Positions 38,740 to 47,708 are shown, numbered from the stretch's first letter. The stretch: 64,000 nt of DNA from Bifidobacterium aerophilum (GCF_010667685.1 NZ_WHZW01000015.1:1-64000), one strand, 5' to 3'. Notes: generated by a model from the letters alone, not told the origin. A program made the numbers and translations.

Positions 38740-40101
38740 TCAGTCGCAGAAGTTCTCGTCCACCCAGGTGAGCACCTCGTCCACCTTCGGCAGTTCGGCC
38801 TTGAGCTCCTCTGCGGTGATCGTCAGCGGCGGGCAGATGTTCACGTTCGTCTCGCGGCCGAACGTGAGGAATCCCTTGTCCTTGAGCGCGCCCATGATCT
38901 TGCCCATCACCGGGTTCGCGGTGTGGTACGGGCTCATCAGCTCGCGCGTCTCCTTGTTCTTGACGATCGTCATCGCGGCGAACAGGCCGATGCAGCGGGA
39001 CTCGCCCACGCACTTGTGCTTGGCTTCCATCTCTTCGAGGAACGGCTTCAGGATGCCTTCCATCTCCATGACGTGCCCGGCGATGTCGTGCTCGACGTAG
39101 TAGTTCACGGCGGCGACGCCCGCGGCGCAGGCCAGCGTGTGGCCGGAGTAGGTCAGGCCGCACTGCAGGACGTGGTCGGTGAAGTAGTCGGAGACCTTCT
39201 TGGAGACGACCACGCCGCCGAGCGGCACGTAGCCGCAGGTGACGCCCTTCGCGAACGTGAAGATGTCGGGCTTGATGTCGAAGTTCTGCCACGCGAACAT
39301 CTTGCCGGTGCGGCACCAGCCGGCCATGACCTCGTCGCAGATCATGAGGATGCCGTACTTGTCGCACAGCGCGCGCACGCCTTCCATGTAACCGTCCGGC
39401 GGCAGGATCACGCCGTTCGCGCCGACGATCGACTCCATGAGGATCGCGGCCACGTTGTCCGGGTTCTCGTAGATGAGCTGGTCTTCGAGGCGCTTGAGGT
39501 ACAGCGCGGTGACCTTGGCGTCGTCCTTGCCGCGTTCGAAGCCGTCCTCGTACATGTTCGGGTTCATGAAGTGCACGAAGCTCGGGGCCGCACCGCCCGC
39601 CTCGGAGGCGAAGCGACGCCAGTCGCCGGACGCGAACGAGGCGCCAAGGGTGGAGCCGTGGTAGGAGCGGTAGCAGCTGAAGATCTTCTCGCGGCCGGTC
39701 ACCATACGGGCCATCTTGATCGCGTTCTCGTTGGAGTCGGCGCCGCCGTTGGTGAAGAACACGCGCTGGTAGAAGTCGGGGCCGGCGAGGTCGACGATCA
39801 TCTTGGCGAGCTTCGACTTCGGTTCGGACGCGTAGGCGGGGGCCATGAAGCACATCTTGTCGGCCTGGTCCTTGATCGCGTCCACGATTTCGGGCAGTTC
39901 GTGGCCGAGGTTGGAGCACACGAGCAGCGACGACATGTCGGCGTACTTGTTGCCGTCGTAGTCGTACACGTAGATGCCCTTGGCGGACTTGACTGGCATG
40001 ACCGGCTCGCCCTGCTTGTGCCACGACTGCATCACGTATTCGCGGTGCAGTTCGGCCACTTCGTCGCCGGTCAGTTCCTTGGTCGCCAGTGATTCGCTCA
40101 T
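38740..40101 (-). CDS. Class III aminotransferase, candidate taurine aminotransferase
   Basis: The 453-residue PLP enzyme belongs to the omega-amino acid class III family. It has the substrate-pocket motif MSSLLVCSNLGH, the cofactor loop FFTNGGADSNENAIKMAR, the Tyr-His pair CYRSYHGSTLGAS, the Asp motif MICDEVMAGWCRTGK and the Schiff-base Lys K285 in FAKGVTCGYVPLGG. It closely fits the taurine:2-oxoglutarate/pyruvate and beta-alanine transaminase branch. With the Tau-like importer and dehydrogenase beside it, conversion of taurine to sulfoacetaldehyde with release of nitrogen as glutamate or alanine is proposed. The start at 40101 follows GAAAGGAC. It is preceded by a 330-bp regulatory region. 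Confidence 0.88.
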   Translation of the reverse strand: MSESLATKELTGDEVAELHREYVMQSWHKQGEPVMPVKSAKGIYVYDYDGNKYADMSSLLVCSNLGHELPEIVDAIKDQADKMCFMAPAYASEPKSKLAKMIVDLAGPDFYQRVFFTNGGADSNENAIKMARMVTGREKIFSCYRSYHGSTLGASFASGDWRRFASEAGGAAPSFVHFMNPNMYEDGFERGKDDAKVTALYLKRLEDQLIYENPDNVAAILMESIVGANGVILPPDGYMEGVRALCDKYGILMICDEVMAGWCRTGKMFAWQNFDIKPDIFTFAKGVTCGYVPLGGVVVSKKVSDYFTDHVLQCGLTYSGHTLACAAGVAAVNYYVEHDIAGHVMEMEGILKPFLEEMEAKHKCVGESRCIGLFAAMTIVKNKETRELMSPYHTANPVMGKIMGALKDKGFLTFGRETNVNICPPLTITAEELKAELPKVDEVLTWVDENFCD

Positions 40102-40430
40102 CGTCTCGTCCTTTCGGTTGCGGCCGTTGGAGCGTTCGGACGTTCAGTGCGTTCGGTGCGGTTGCGGCCGGTTGGTGATGCCGGATGGATGAGACGGAAA
40201 CGTGCGCTATGTGTGCACGATACACAATCGAAACATTTCCCGCGAGTTATGCACGGTGATTGTTGCGACGGTCATCCGTTCGGCAACTGCCCGAAATCCT
40301 TGTGGATTCCGTGATTGCTTTGCAGTCTACGAGCGAATGATCGTCCGATCTATATTGTGCGACCTAAACCTGATTGTGCTCCGGCACAATCGACGGTCAG
40401 CGTTGGCCGGCGGCGGTCAGGCCAGCCGTA
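40102..40430 (-). promoter_or_regulatory. Promoter/operator region of the aminotransferase gene
   Basis: No gene is seen in these 329 bp. GATTGTGC (40372-40379) and GCACAATC (40384-40391) form a perfect inverted repeat with a TCCG spacer. Single or partial copies of the half-site ATTGTGC/GCACAAT are at 40353-40360 (ATTGTGC) and 40222-40230 (ACACAATCG). On the minus strand the sequence GCACAATATAGATCGG includes a TATAGA -10 candidate next to the half-site. The PucR-type regulator gene ends at 40431, so it is the natural candidate to bind here. Confidence 0.55.
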
Positions 40431-41681
40431 TCAGCAGTCGAGGATCTCGCGCACCTGCAGCCCGACCGACAGGAACTCGCGCGTGCGGAAATCGGACAGG
40501 TTCACGCCGAGGATGTCCTCGATCTTGTTGAGCTGGTAGCTCACCGTGTTGCGGTGCACGAACAGCCGTTCCGCGGTCTCCTTGACCGAACCGGAGAATT
40601 GGAAGTACGTGCGCAGCGTCTCGGTCAGTTCGGTGCCGTTGACGCGGTCGTATTCGACGAGCGGGCCGATGCTGTCGCGATAGTAGTCGTCGAGGATGTC
40701 GCGGTCGGCGATGGCGAGCAGCAGTTTGTCGACGCCGGAATTGTCGTACAGCGCGACTTCACCGGCACGGTTGCGCAAGTGTTGCAAACGTTCGAGTTTA
40801 AGGGCCTGATGATAGCTTTTGCCGATGCACCGCGCGGATTTCGTCACCTTGCCGACGCCGATGTACGTGCGGTCGAGCGTCGCGTCGCGCTGACGGATGG
40901 CCGCGATCATCTCACGTACCATCATCTCGACCTGTTCGACCGTGTACCTCGCGAAGACCAGCACCAGCCGGTCCTCGATGTGTACGACGGCCACGCGCCA
41001 CTGGTTGCGGGTGACCAATGATTCGATCTCGCGCGTGTATTGCGCGATGCGGTCGACATCATGCCGTTTGCGGGTCGATTCGCCGGACGGTTTGCCTGAT
41101 TGGCCGCCGGGCTGCCCACTGGACTGGGCACCGTCGGTTTCTTCGTCCGGCTCGGCGCACGCGCTGAACACGGCCACGCAATAGTTCCAGTCCTTGCCGA
41201 AACCGGACTGTTCGAGATACTCGAGATACATCTCCTCACGATCGGGGTGGAAGATCGCGTTCTCGAGCGCGGCGGCAAGTTCCATGCTGTGCTTCTCGCT
41301 CATGGTGATCGCGAGGCTGAAACTGTGCATGATCTGCGCCATGTGCACGCTCCACGGCACCTTGAACAGCGGAAAATCATGCTCGTCGCAGAAGCGGATC
41401 GCGTCCGGGCTGATCTGGTGGATGAACGGGCCGATGTTCACCACCGCCGCCGACGCGCCGGAGTCGTACGCGCTTTTCAGCAATCCCGGCAGATCCTCCT
41501 GCGTCTCCAATCCGATGCCGGTCGTGAACGTGACCTCTTGGCCTTCGAGGAAGCCCGCGATCTCCTCGTTCTCGACCATGTGCACCCAGCGCACGGGCCG
41601 TTCGAGGCCATTACGCCCGGCCACAAGCGTCAGATCATGGTCGTTGGCCTGTTCCACCAGCTCCTTGAGCCGAACCGTCAT
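40431..41681 (-). CDS. PucR-family transcriptional regulator
   Basis: The 416-residue protein has the PucR N-terminal sensor domain (MTVRLKELVEQANDHDLTLVAGRNGLERPVRWVH-type start, residues 1-120), a middle GGDEF-like region (about 150-330) with a Ser/Gly/Lys-rich insert near residues 183-208, and a C-terminal helix-turn-helix (ETAERLFVHRNTVSYQLNKIEDILG). PucR proteins often activate genes for purine, amine or amino-acid breakdown in response to their substrate. Position between the TauE-like gene (15 bp away) and the aminotransferase suggests local control of the cluster. The start at 41681 follows GGAGGATT. Confidence 0.92.
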   Translation of the reverse strand: MTVRLKELVEQANDHDLTLVAGRNGLERPVRWVHMVENEEIAGFLEGQEVTFTTGIGLETQEDLPGLLKSAYDSGASAAVVNIGPFIHQISPDAIRFCDEHDFPLFKVPWSVHMAQIMHSFSLAITMSEKHSMELAAALENAIFHPDREEMYLEYLEQSGFGKDWNYCVAVFSACAEPDEETDGAQSSGQPGGQSGKPSGESTRKRHDVDRIAQYTREIESLVTRNQWRVAVVHIEDRLVLVFARYTVEQVEMMVREMIAAIRQRDATLDRTYIGVGKVTKSARCIGKSYHQALKLERLQHLRNRAGEVALYDNSGVDKLLLAIADRDILDDYYRDSIGPLVEYDRVNGTELTETLRTYFQFSGSVKETAERLFVHRNTVSYQLNKIEDILGVNLSDFRTREFLSVGLQVREILDC

Positions 41682-41696
41682 CGGGAATCCTCCTTG

Positions 41697-42416
41697 TCAC
41701 AGCACGATCGACGCGCCGGAGATCACCAGCAGTATATACGTCAGTACCAAGAACGCATGTTGGCTGACGTGTTTCTGCAAACGGTTCCCGATGATGATCG
41801 CCACGATCAGCGGCGGGACCGCGAACGCGCTGAGTACAAGCGTATGCGGCGTCATCGCGCCGGATGCGCCCTGCTCGACGGCCATGAGCGAGTTGAGCGC
41901 GACCCATACGCACGCCATCGTCGCACGGAACTCGTTCTTGTCCTTGAGCGTGGCGGTCGCGTAGATCACGAGCAGCGCGCCGCCGGAGATGAACATGCCG
42001 TGGATCACGCCGGCGGCGAGCGCGATGACGACGAGCAGCCAGCGCGGCGGATCGGTGCGGCTGGGGCGCAGCAGGTTTTTCAGGGCGATCACGATGATGA
42101 ACAGGCCGTAGGCTTTTTGCAGCGGCGCGACCGGAAGCGCGGCGTACAGGGCGATGCCGGCGACCATGCCGACGGCCATGAGTCCGACCATTTCGCCGAG
42201 GATGCGCCAGCGGATGTGCGCGCGATGCTGGATGCCGAGCCACAGGCATGCGAGCAGGGTGGTGAGGTTGAGGACGACTTTGGCGGCGTCGGTGCCGAGC
42301 AGCAGCATCGAAAACGGCATGGCCAGCACGGTGCCGGCGAATCCGGTGATCGCTTGGATCACGTTCGCAAGGAACAGCACGACCAAAAACAGCGCGTCGC
42401 GCATCGTCTCGCTCAT
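41697..42416 (-). CDS. TauE/SafE family sulfonate/sulfite exporter
   Basis: The 239-residue membrane protein has about seven to eight hydrophobic helices. It has the duplicated TauE/SafE motifs NVIQAITGFAGTVLAMPF and AAGVIHGMFISGGALLVIY. Proteins of this family export sulfite, sulfoacetate, isethionate or related anions. In this cluster isethionate is the expected product, so an isethionate exporter is proposed. The start at 42416 (MSETMRDA) follows GGAGGT; a GTG at 42422 is less likely. It is the first gene of a two-gene unit with the PucR regulator. Confidence 0.9.
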   Translation of the reverse strand: MSETMRDALFLVVLFLANVIQAITGFAGTVLAMPFSMLLLGTDAAKVVLNLTTLLACLWLGIQHRAHIRWRILGEMVGLMAVGMVAGIALYAALPVAPLQKAYGLFIIVIALKNLLRPSRTDPPRWLLVVIALAAGVIHGMFISGGALLVIYATATLKDKNEFRATMACVWVALNSLMAVEQGASGAMTPHTLVLSAFAVPPLIVAIIIGNRLQKHVSQHAFLVLTYILLVISGASIVL

Positions 42417-42597
42417 CGGCACCTCCGTATCGTCGACCCGTTGACCGGCATATCGGCACCACCGCCGCCAGCCCGGTAGATGCGCTTACGATACAGCCCC
42501 GATACGGCCGCCATGTAACGCCGGCGGACCGGCCGCGACGACAGCGGAATCGCGCTTCGCGAGGCATCATGCTCGCGCACAGTATCAGGATCGCGCC

Positions 42598-43020
42598 GCC
42601 GCGCCGCAATTTTGGAATCACGCGCGGCGCCGCAATTTCGGAGTCACGCTTCGCGCGATGCCGTGTTGTTGGCGGCGCCGCCGCGCCGCGGTACCCCACC
42701 CGGCGCTTCGCGCCACCCTCCCCTCAAAGGGGAGGGAAATCCATGACTTTCGACGCTTTACGGCGCCCTACTACACCCCCTGTCGGAAAAGGGATCGTCG
42801 CATTTCTCGATCTTCGGGTTCTCTCTCCCCTGCCGAAAAAGGGATCGACAAAAAGGGATCGTCCCCTTCCCCGATCTTTGAGCTCTTCCCTCCCCTTTGA
42901 GGGGCGCGTGCTGCGTGCTGTTTTTGCGTTCAATATGCACTCCCTCCCCTATCAGGGGAGGGTGGCGGCGTAGCCGCCGGGTGGGGTACCGCGGCGCAAG
43001 CCGCCAACAACACAGCATCG
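42598..43020. repeat. Inverted pair of family B repeats with an imperfect direct repeat
   Basis: GCGCCGCAATTTTGGAATCA/CGC (42601-42623) is repeated with two changes at 42628-42650. Then family B copies face each other: CCCACCCGGCGCTTCGCGCC (from about 42696) to CCCTCCCCTCAAAGGGGAGG, and the reverse at about 42949-43010. Between them lie degraded fragments containing GGGATCG and CTCTCCCCTGCC. No gene is supported between 42417 and 43181. Confidence 0.75.
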
Positions 43021-43060
43021 CCCGTGCCAAAAGCACGGGCGATTCCGTTCCGGCGAGCGT

Positions 43061-43195
43061 GCAGCGGACACTCCGTCAGCTGGTGAGCGTAGCTCGTTGG
43101 ATAACGCGTGTGTCCGCAGTGCCGGGCGAGGTGCAGACGTATGTGATACTTCAAACCTCGCACGGTGCTGCGGACACTCCGTTATCCGACGAGCG
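43061..43195. repeat. Long nested hairpin at the end of the ABC exporter operon
   Basis: GCTCGTTGGATAACG (43092-43106) pairs with CGTTATCCGACGAGC (43180-43194) with one mismatch. Inside it GTGTCCGCAG (43110-43119) pairs with CTGCGGACAC (43168-43177), and GCGAGGT with ACCTCGC. A direct copy of GCGGACACTCCGT lies at 43064-43076. The TAA stop of the exporter gene (43182-43184) is in the right arm. Confidence 0.8.
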
Positions 43196-45053
43196 TGAAT
43201 TGGCTGTTGTAGAGGTCGGCGTAGAACCCTCCCGCCGCGAGGAGTTCGTCGTGGGTGCCGCGCTCGATCACGTCGCCGTGGTTCATGACAAGGATCATGT
43301 CGGCGTCGCGGATGGTGGACAGGCGGTGCGCGATGACGAAGCTCGTGCGGCCGACGGTGAGCGCGTCCATCGCCTTCTGGATGAGCTCTTCCGTTCGCGT
43401 GTCAACGGACGAGGTCGCTTCATCCAGGATGAGGATCGGCGCGTCCTGCACCATGGCGCGGGCGATGGTGAGCAGCTGCTTCTGGCCGGCCGACAGCGAC
43501 GTGTTCTCGTCGAGCACCGTGTCGTATCCGTCGGGCAGGGACTGGATGTAGTGGTCCAGTCCGACCGCGCGGCATGCTTCGCGGATCTGCTCGTCGGTCA
43601 CGCCGGCCTTAGAGTACGCGATGTTCTCGCGCACGGTGCCGTGGAACACCCAGGTGTCCTGCAGGACCATGGAGAACTGGTCGTGCACGTTCCAGCGCGG
43701 CACGGACTTGGTGTCCACGCCGTCGATGGTGATGCGGCCGCCGGCGATCTCGTAGAAACGCATGAGCAGGTTGACCATCGTGGTTTTGCCGGCGCCGGTC
43801 GGTCCGACGATCGCGACTTTCTGCCCGGCCTTGACGCTTGCGGAGAAGTCGTTGATGATCGGCTTGCCCGGCTCGTATTCGAAGCGGACGTGGTCGAACG
43901 TGACGTCGCCGCGCACCGGCGCGCCCGTACCGTCTGCACGATCCGTGCCGAGCAGCGCCGGCTTGTCGGATTCGTCGGCCATTTCGGGCTCTTCGAGGAA
44001 GCCGAACACGCGCTCGGATGCGGCCGCGCACCGCTGCAGGTTCTGGAATGCCTGCGCGAACTGGGACAGCGGCTGCGTGAACAGGCGGATGTACATCATG
44101 AACGCGACGATGACGCCGAATTCGATCTGCCCGTCCATGGCGAGCGCCGCGCCGACGACGCACACGACGACGTATCCGAAGTTGCCGACGAACTGCATGA
44201 GCGGCATCATGAGGCCGGACAGGAACTGCGATTTCCAGCCGGAATCATACAGGTCGGCGTTGTACTTTTCGAAGCGGCGGATCGCGTCGGCTTCGCCGTT
44301 GTACGCCTTGACGATGATGTGTCCGGAGTACATTTCCTCGACGTGTCCGTTGACGTCGCCGAGCGCGACCTGCTGGCGCGTGAAGTACCGTTGCGAGGCC
44401 GCCATGATGGCGCCCATGAGCACGAGTCCGACGAGGCTGGAGCCGATGGCGCACAGGGCCATGATCCAGTTGTTCCAGAACATCATGACGAGCGCGCCGA
44501 CGAACAGCGTGATGGAGGTGATGAGCGAGCCGAGCGACTGGCCGAGGGTCTGGCCGATCGCGTCGACGTCGTTGGTGATGCGGCTGAGCACGTCGCCGTA
44601 GCTGACCTTGTCGAAGTAGCCGAGCGGCAGTTTGTTGATTTTCACGCTGATCGCCTCGCGCAGTTCCTGTGCGGTGCGTTGCGTGATGTCCGCCATCAGC
44701 CAGCTTTGCAGGTAGCTGAGGATCGCGTAGCCGACGTACAGCGCGACGAGCAGCCAGCCGATGCGGGCGACCGCGTCGAGGTCGATCGAGTTCATGACCG
44801 GCTTGCCGTTGACGAGCGCGGGCAGCCCTTTGGTGATCTCGTTGGTCATGTCCTTGAGCTTGTCCGGTCCGACGATCTGGCAGATCGTGCCGGCCGCGCC
44901 GAGTACGAGCGCGATGATGATGGCGGGGATGTACTTGCGGCAGAATCGCACGAGCTTGCCCATGCTGACGCCGAAATCCTGCGGCTTTTCAACGACGCCG
45001 CCTGCGGGGCCGTGTGGCCCGCGACCCATCGGACGATTCGTTGGTCCTGGCAT
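43182..45053 (-). CDS. ABC exporter half-transporter, consensus ATPase site subunit
   Basis: The 623-residue protein has six transmembrane helices (about residues 35-345) fused to an ATPase domain. Walker A is VGPTGAGKTTMV, Walker B ILILDEATSSVD with the catalytic Glu, and the switch is IAHRLSTI, all canonical. Its signature is LSAGQKQ instead of LSGGQ. It pairs with the next upstream gene product, whose Walker B and switch are degenerate, in the manner of heterodimeric multidrug exporters such as TM287/288 or LmrCD. A Gly/Pro-rich N-terminal tail precedes the first helix. A MarR gene heads the operon, so drug or bile export is plausible. The start at 45053 follows AAAGGAC. Confidence 0.92.
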   Translation of the reverse strand: MPGPTNRPMGRGPHGPAGGVVEKPQDFGVSMGKLVRFCRKYIPAIIIALVLGAAGTICQIVGPDKLKDMTNEITKGLPALVNGKPVMNSIDLDAVARIGWLLVALYVGYAILSYLQSWLMADITQRTAQELREAISVKINKLPLGYFDKVSYGDVLSRITNDVDAIGQTLGQSLGSLITSITLFVGALVMMFWNNWIMALCAIGSSLVGLVLMGAIMAASQRYFTRQQVALGDVNGHVEEMYSGHIIVKAYNGEADAIRRFEKYNADLYDSGWKSQFLSGLMMPLMQFVGNFGYVVVCVVGAALAMDGQIEFGVIVAFMMYIRLFTQPLSQFAQAFQNLQRCAAASERVFGFLEEPEMADESDKPALLGTDRADGTGAPVRGDVTFDHVRFEYEPGKPIINDFSASVKAGQKVAIVGPTGAGKTTMVNLLMRFYEIAGGRITIDGVDTKSVPRWNVHDQFSMVLQDTWVFHGTVRENIAYSKAGVTDEQIREACRAVGLDHYIQSLPDGYDTVLDENTSLSAGQKQLLTIARAMVQDAPILILDEATSSVDTRTEELIQKAMDALTVGRTSFVIAHRLSTIRDADMILVMNHGDVIERGTHDELLAAGGFYADLYNSQFTLVG

Positions 45054-45112
45054 GATAGAAGTCCTTTCAAGTCAATCCCGGTCCTTGGCGGAAGGATCCG
45101 AGAAAACGATGG

Positions 45113-46921
45113 TCACGCGGTCAGCTCGGTTTTGCTGAGCTGGGATTCGGCGATCTGGCGGTAGACGTCGCAGTTGTCGAGCAGTTCGCGGTGCGTGCCC
45201 TGGCCGACGACCTTGCCGTCGTCGAGCACGACGATGCGGTCGGCGTTCATGATGGTGCCGATGCGCTGTGCGACGATGAGTTTGGTCGCGCCCTTGGCGT
45301 GTTCGGAGAGCGCGTCGCGCACCGCGCGGTCGGTCTTGAAATCGAGCGCGCTGAACGAGTCGTCGAATATCAGGATTTCCGGATCGCGGTAGACGGCGCG
45401 CGCGATCGACAGGCGCTGCTTCTGGCCGCCGGACACGTTCGAGCCGCCCTGCGCGATGGCCGCGTCGAATCCGTCGTCCATGCGGTCGACGAATTCCGTC
45501 GCCTGTGCGACGTCTGCCGCTTCGCGTACGCGTTCGGCCGATGCGATACCGGCGGTATCGTTCGACGGAACGTCCCCGCCGGCGTGCGCATCGTCGCCGT
45601 AACTGATGTTGGACGAGACGGTGCCTTTGAACAGTACGGATTTCTGCGGCACATAGCCGATCGTGTCGCGCAGTGCGGCGAGATCCCAGTCGCGCACGTC
45701 CACGCCGTCGACGAGCACCTGTCCGGAGGAGACGTCGTAGAAACGCGGCACGAGGTTGATCAGCGACGTCTTGCCGGAGCCGGTGGCGCCGATGAACGCG
45801 ACGGTCTGGCCACGATCGGCCGTAAACGAGACGTGTTCGAGGATCGGCTCGCGCGAGTCGGGATAGGCGAAGCTCACGTCGCGGAATTCGACCGTTCCGG
45901 TCCGTCCGCGGCCGAGTCGCGCCACGTCGGCGGCCGTGTCGTGGCCGTCGGTCACCAGCGGCTCGGTGTCGAGTACCTCAAGTACGCGCTGCGCGGACAC
46001 GTCGGCGCGGGGCCAGAGCACGAACACCATGCTCATGAGCAGGAAGCTCATGATGACCTGGACCGAATAGCTGGAGAACACGACCATGTTCGAGAACACG
46101 GTGAGCTTGTCCATCGCCTCGGCGGCGTTGATCAGGGAGGCGCCGATCCAGTAGACGGCGAGCATGAGGCCGTTCATCACGGTGTTCATCAGCGGCATCA
46201 TCACGGCCATCGCGCGGTTGGTGAACAGCTGCGTGTCGGTGAGTTCCTTGTTGGCCTTGGTGAACTTGGCCTCCTGATAGTCCTCGGCGTTGTATGCGCG
46301 AACCACGCGCAGGCCGGTGAGGTTTTCACGTGAAACAAGGTTGATGTTGTCGGTCAGGCGCTGCATCGCCTTGAATTTCGGCATGACGAGAGCCATGAGC
46401 ACGACGATGGAGACCAGCAGCACGACGACCGCGACGGCGGTGGCGAGCGTCCATTCGACACCGTCGCCGGCGATCTTCATGATCGCCCAGACGGCCATGA
46501 TCGGCGACTTGACGATCATCTGCAAGCCCATGGTGATGAACATCTGGATCTGCGTGATGTCGTTGGTCGAGCGCGTAATGAGGCTGGCGGTCGAGAACCG
46601 GCTCATTTCGGCCGGACCGAAGGATTCCACCTTGGCGAATTCAAGCGAGCGCAGACGCTGTCCGAAGCTGGCGGCGATGCGCGCCGCGATGAATCCGGTC
46701 ACGACCGCGCAGGCGACCGAGCCGAGCGAGACGAGCAACATCTTGCCGCCGGCGATCCAGATGTCGCGCATCTCGCTGCCCGGCGTTTCGACAAGCGTGG
46801 TGATGTCGGACATATAGTCGGGCAGTTCGAGATCGAACCAGACCTGGCCGACGATGGCCACCAGCGCGATGAGCATCTGCCCTATCTCCGCTTTGGAGAG
46901 GTATTTCATGATGCGAAGCAT
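45113..46921 (-). CDS. ABC exporter half-transporter, degenerate ATPase site subunit
   Basis: The 602-residue protein has six transmembrane helices and an ATPase domain with Walker A IGATGSGKTSLI and signature VSGGQKQRLS. Its Walker B reads LIFDDSFSALD, with Asp in place of the catalytic Glu, and the switch is IVAQRIGTI, with Gln in place of His. These changes mark the non-hydrolysing site of a heterodimeric exporter and complement the LSAGQ signature of the partner encoded 59 bp downstream. An acidic insert (DDAHAGGDVPSNDTAG) lies before the signature. Substrate is unknown; MarR control suggests a toxic compound. Confidence 0.92.
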   Translation of the reverse strand: MLRIMKYLSKAEIGQMLIALVAIVGQVWFDLELPDYMSDITTLVETPGSEMRDIWIAGGKMLLVSLGSVACAVVTGFIAARIAASFGQRLRSLEFAKVESFGPAEMSRFSTASLITRSTNDITQIQMFITMGLQMIVKSPIMAVWAIMKIAGDGVEWTLATAVAVVVLLVSIVVLMALVMPKFKAMQRLTDNINLVSRENLTGLRVVRAYNAEDYQEAKFTKANKELTDTQLFTNRAMAVMMPLMNTVMNGLMLAVYWIGASLINAAEAMDKLTVFSNMVVFSSYSVQVIMSFLLMSMVFVLWPRADVSAQRVLEVLDTEPLVTDGHDTAADVARLGRGRTGTVEFRDVSFAYPDSREPILEHVSFTADRGQTVAFIGATGSGKTSLINLVPRFYDVSSGQVLVDGVDVRDWDLAALRDTIGYVPQKSVLFKGTVSSNISYGDDAHAGGDVPSNDTAGIASAERVREAADVAQATEFVDRMDDGFDAAIAQGGSNVSGGQKQRLSIARAVYRDPEILIFDDSFSALDFKTDRAVRDALSEHAKGATKLIVAQRIGTIMNADRIVVLDDGKVVGQGTHRELLDNCDVYRQIAESQLSKTELTA

Positions 46922-47006
46922 CGGATTCCCCTTTGCGTTGTGTTGGATTGTTTGCGATGACGTTGGATAGCAGCCAAGCCATCAATTAGTTTCTACTATC
47001 AAATTA

Positions 47007-47019
47007 CTTACAATGTAAG
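47007..47019. promoter_or_regulatory. Palindrome before the ABC exporter genes (candidate MarR operator)
   Basis: CTTACAATGTAAG is a perfect 13-bp palindrome of form TTACA-N-TGTAA, about 85 bp upstream of the exporter start codon and within an AT-rich stretch. A second palindrome of the same form precedes marR. Nearby 47061-47071 and 47100-47110 form an 11-bp hairpin in the same spacer. Confidence 0.65.
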
Positions 47020-47156
47020 ATATTACATATGATTCTGCGTGTTTCCTGAGAACGCAATCACCGTGGCGGAAGACGCTCACTCAAGGAACCCAAACAAGCG
47101 CTTCCGCCACGCATGGATGAACCGACGCCATCGAGAACGCGACGGTCGCACCAAGA

Positions 47157-47645
47157 CTAGGCGTCGGCCTTGGCCGCTTCGAACGCCTTGCGCACTTCCT
47201 CCGGCGTCGGACGCGGCTTGCCGGGCTGGCAGATCGACAGGTAGGTCACGAACTCACACGACAGGTCCACGAACTCGCGGGTACGCCGCTCCCCCATCTG
47301 CGAGAAGATCCAGCAGATCGCGTCACGGGCCTCCTGCATGTCCTTGCGGCCGCGCTCGCGCCCCTCGTCGGTCAGGTTCACCAGCACCACGCGGCGATCG
47401 TCGGGATCGACCTCGCGCGTGATCAGGCCTTTCTTCTCCATTGCCGCCAGCAGCGTCGAGATGCGACCGGACGTCGCGTTGAGCGCGGCCGCCAGCTGAG
47501 ACGGGGTCATCGTGCCGTGATGGGCGAGCTGGCGGATGGCGAACATCTCGCCCTGCGCGCCGCGCGACAGCTCGCGCTGCATGTCCGAGCGATGACACCA
47601 CGCGGTGCGCCACAGCTCATCGACGGCCTCCTGTTCGAATCCCAT
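47157..47645 (-). CDS. MarR family transcriptional regulator
   Basis: The 162-residue winged-helix regulator has the recognition region MTPSQLAAALNATSGRISTLLAAMEKKGLITRE and the wing DPDDRRVVLVNLTDEGRE. It probably represses itself and the exporter operon downstream and is released by small ligands. The C-terminal half is helical with a Pro/Lys-rich end. The start at 47645 (MGFEQEAV) has AAAGGTG upstream; a GTG nine bases earlier is possible. Its own promoter region carries TTACAGTGTAA. Confidence 0.93.
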   Translation of the reverse strand: MGFEQEAVDELWRTAWCHRSDMQRELSRGAQGEMFAIRQLAHHGTMTPSQLAAALNATSGRISTLLAAMEKKGLITREVDPDDRRVVLVNLTDEGRERGRKDMQEARDAICWIFSQMGERRTREFVDLSCEFVTYLSICQPGKPRPTPEEVRKAFEAAKADA

Positions 47646-47708
47646 CGGCCACACCTTTCCACACGGCCCACATGTGCACCTTGCGCACGCAACGACATTG
47701 ATATTATC

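Noticed and set aside
34193..42416. Taurine use as a sulfur source
   Set aside because: No TauD dioxygenase, Xsc or sulfite reductase genes accompany the cluster; the gene set fits nitrogen release only.
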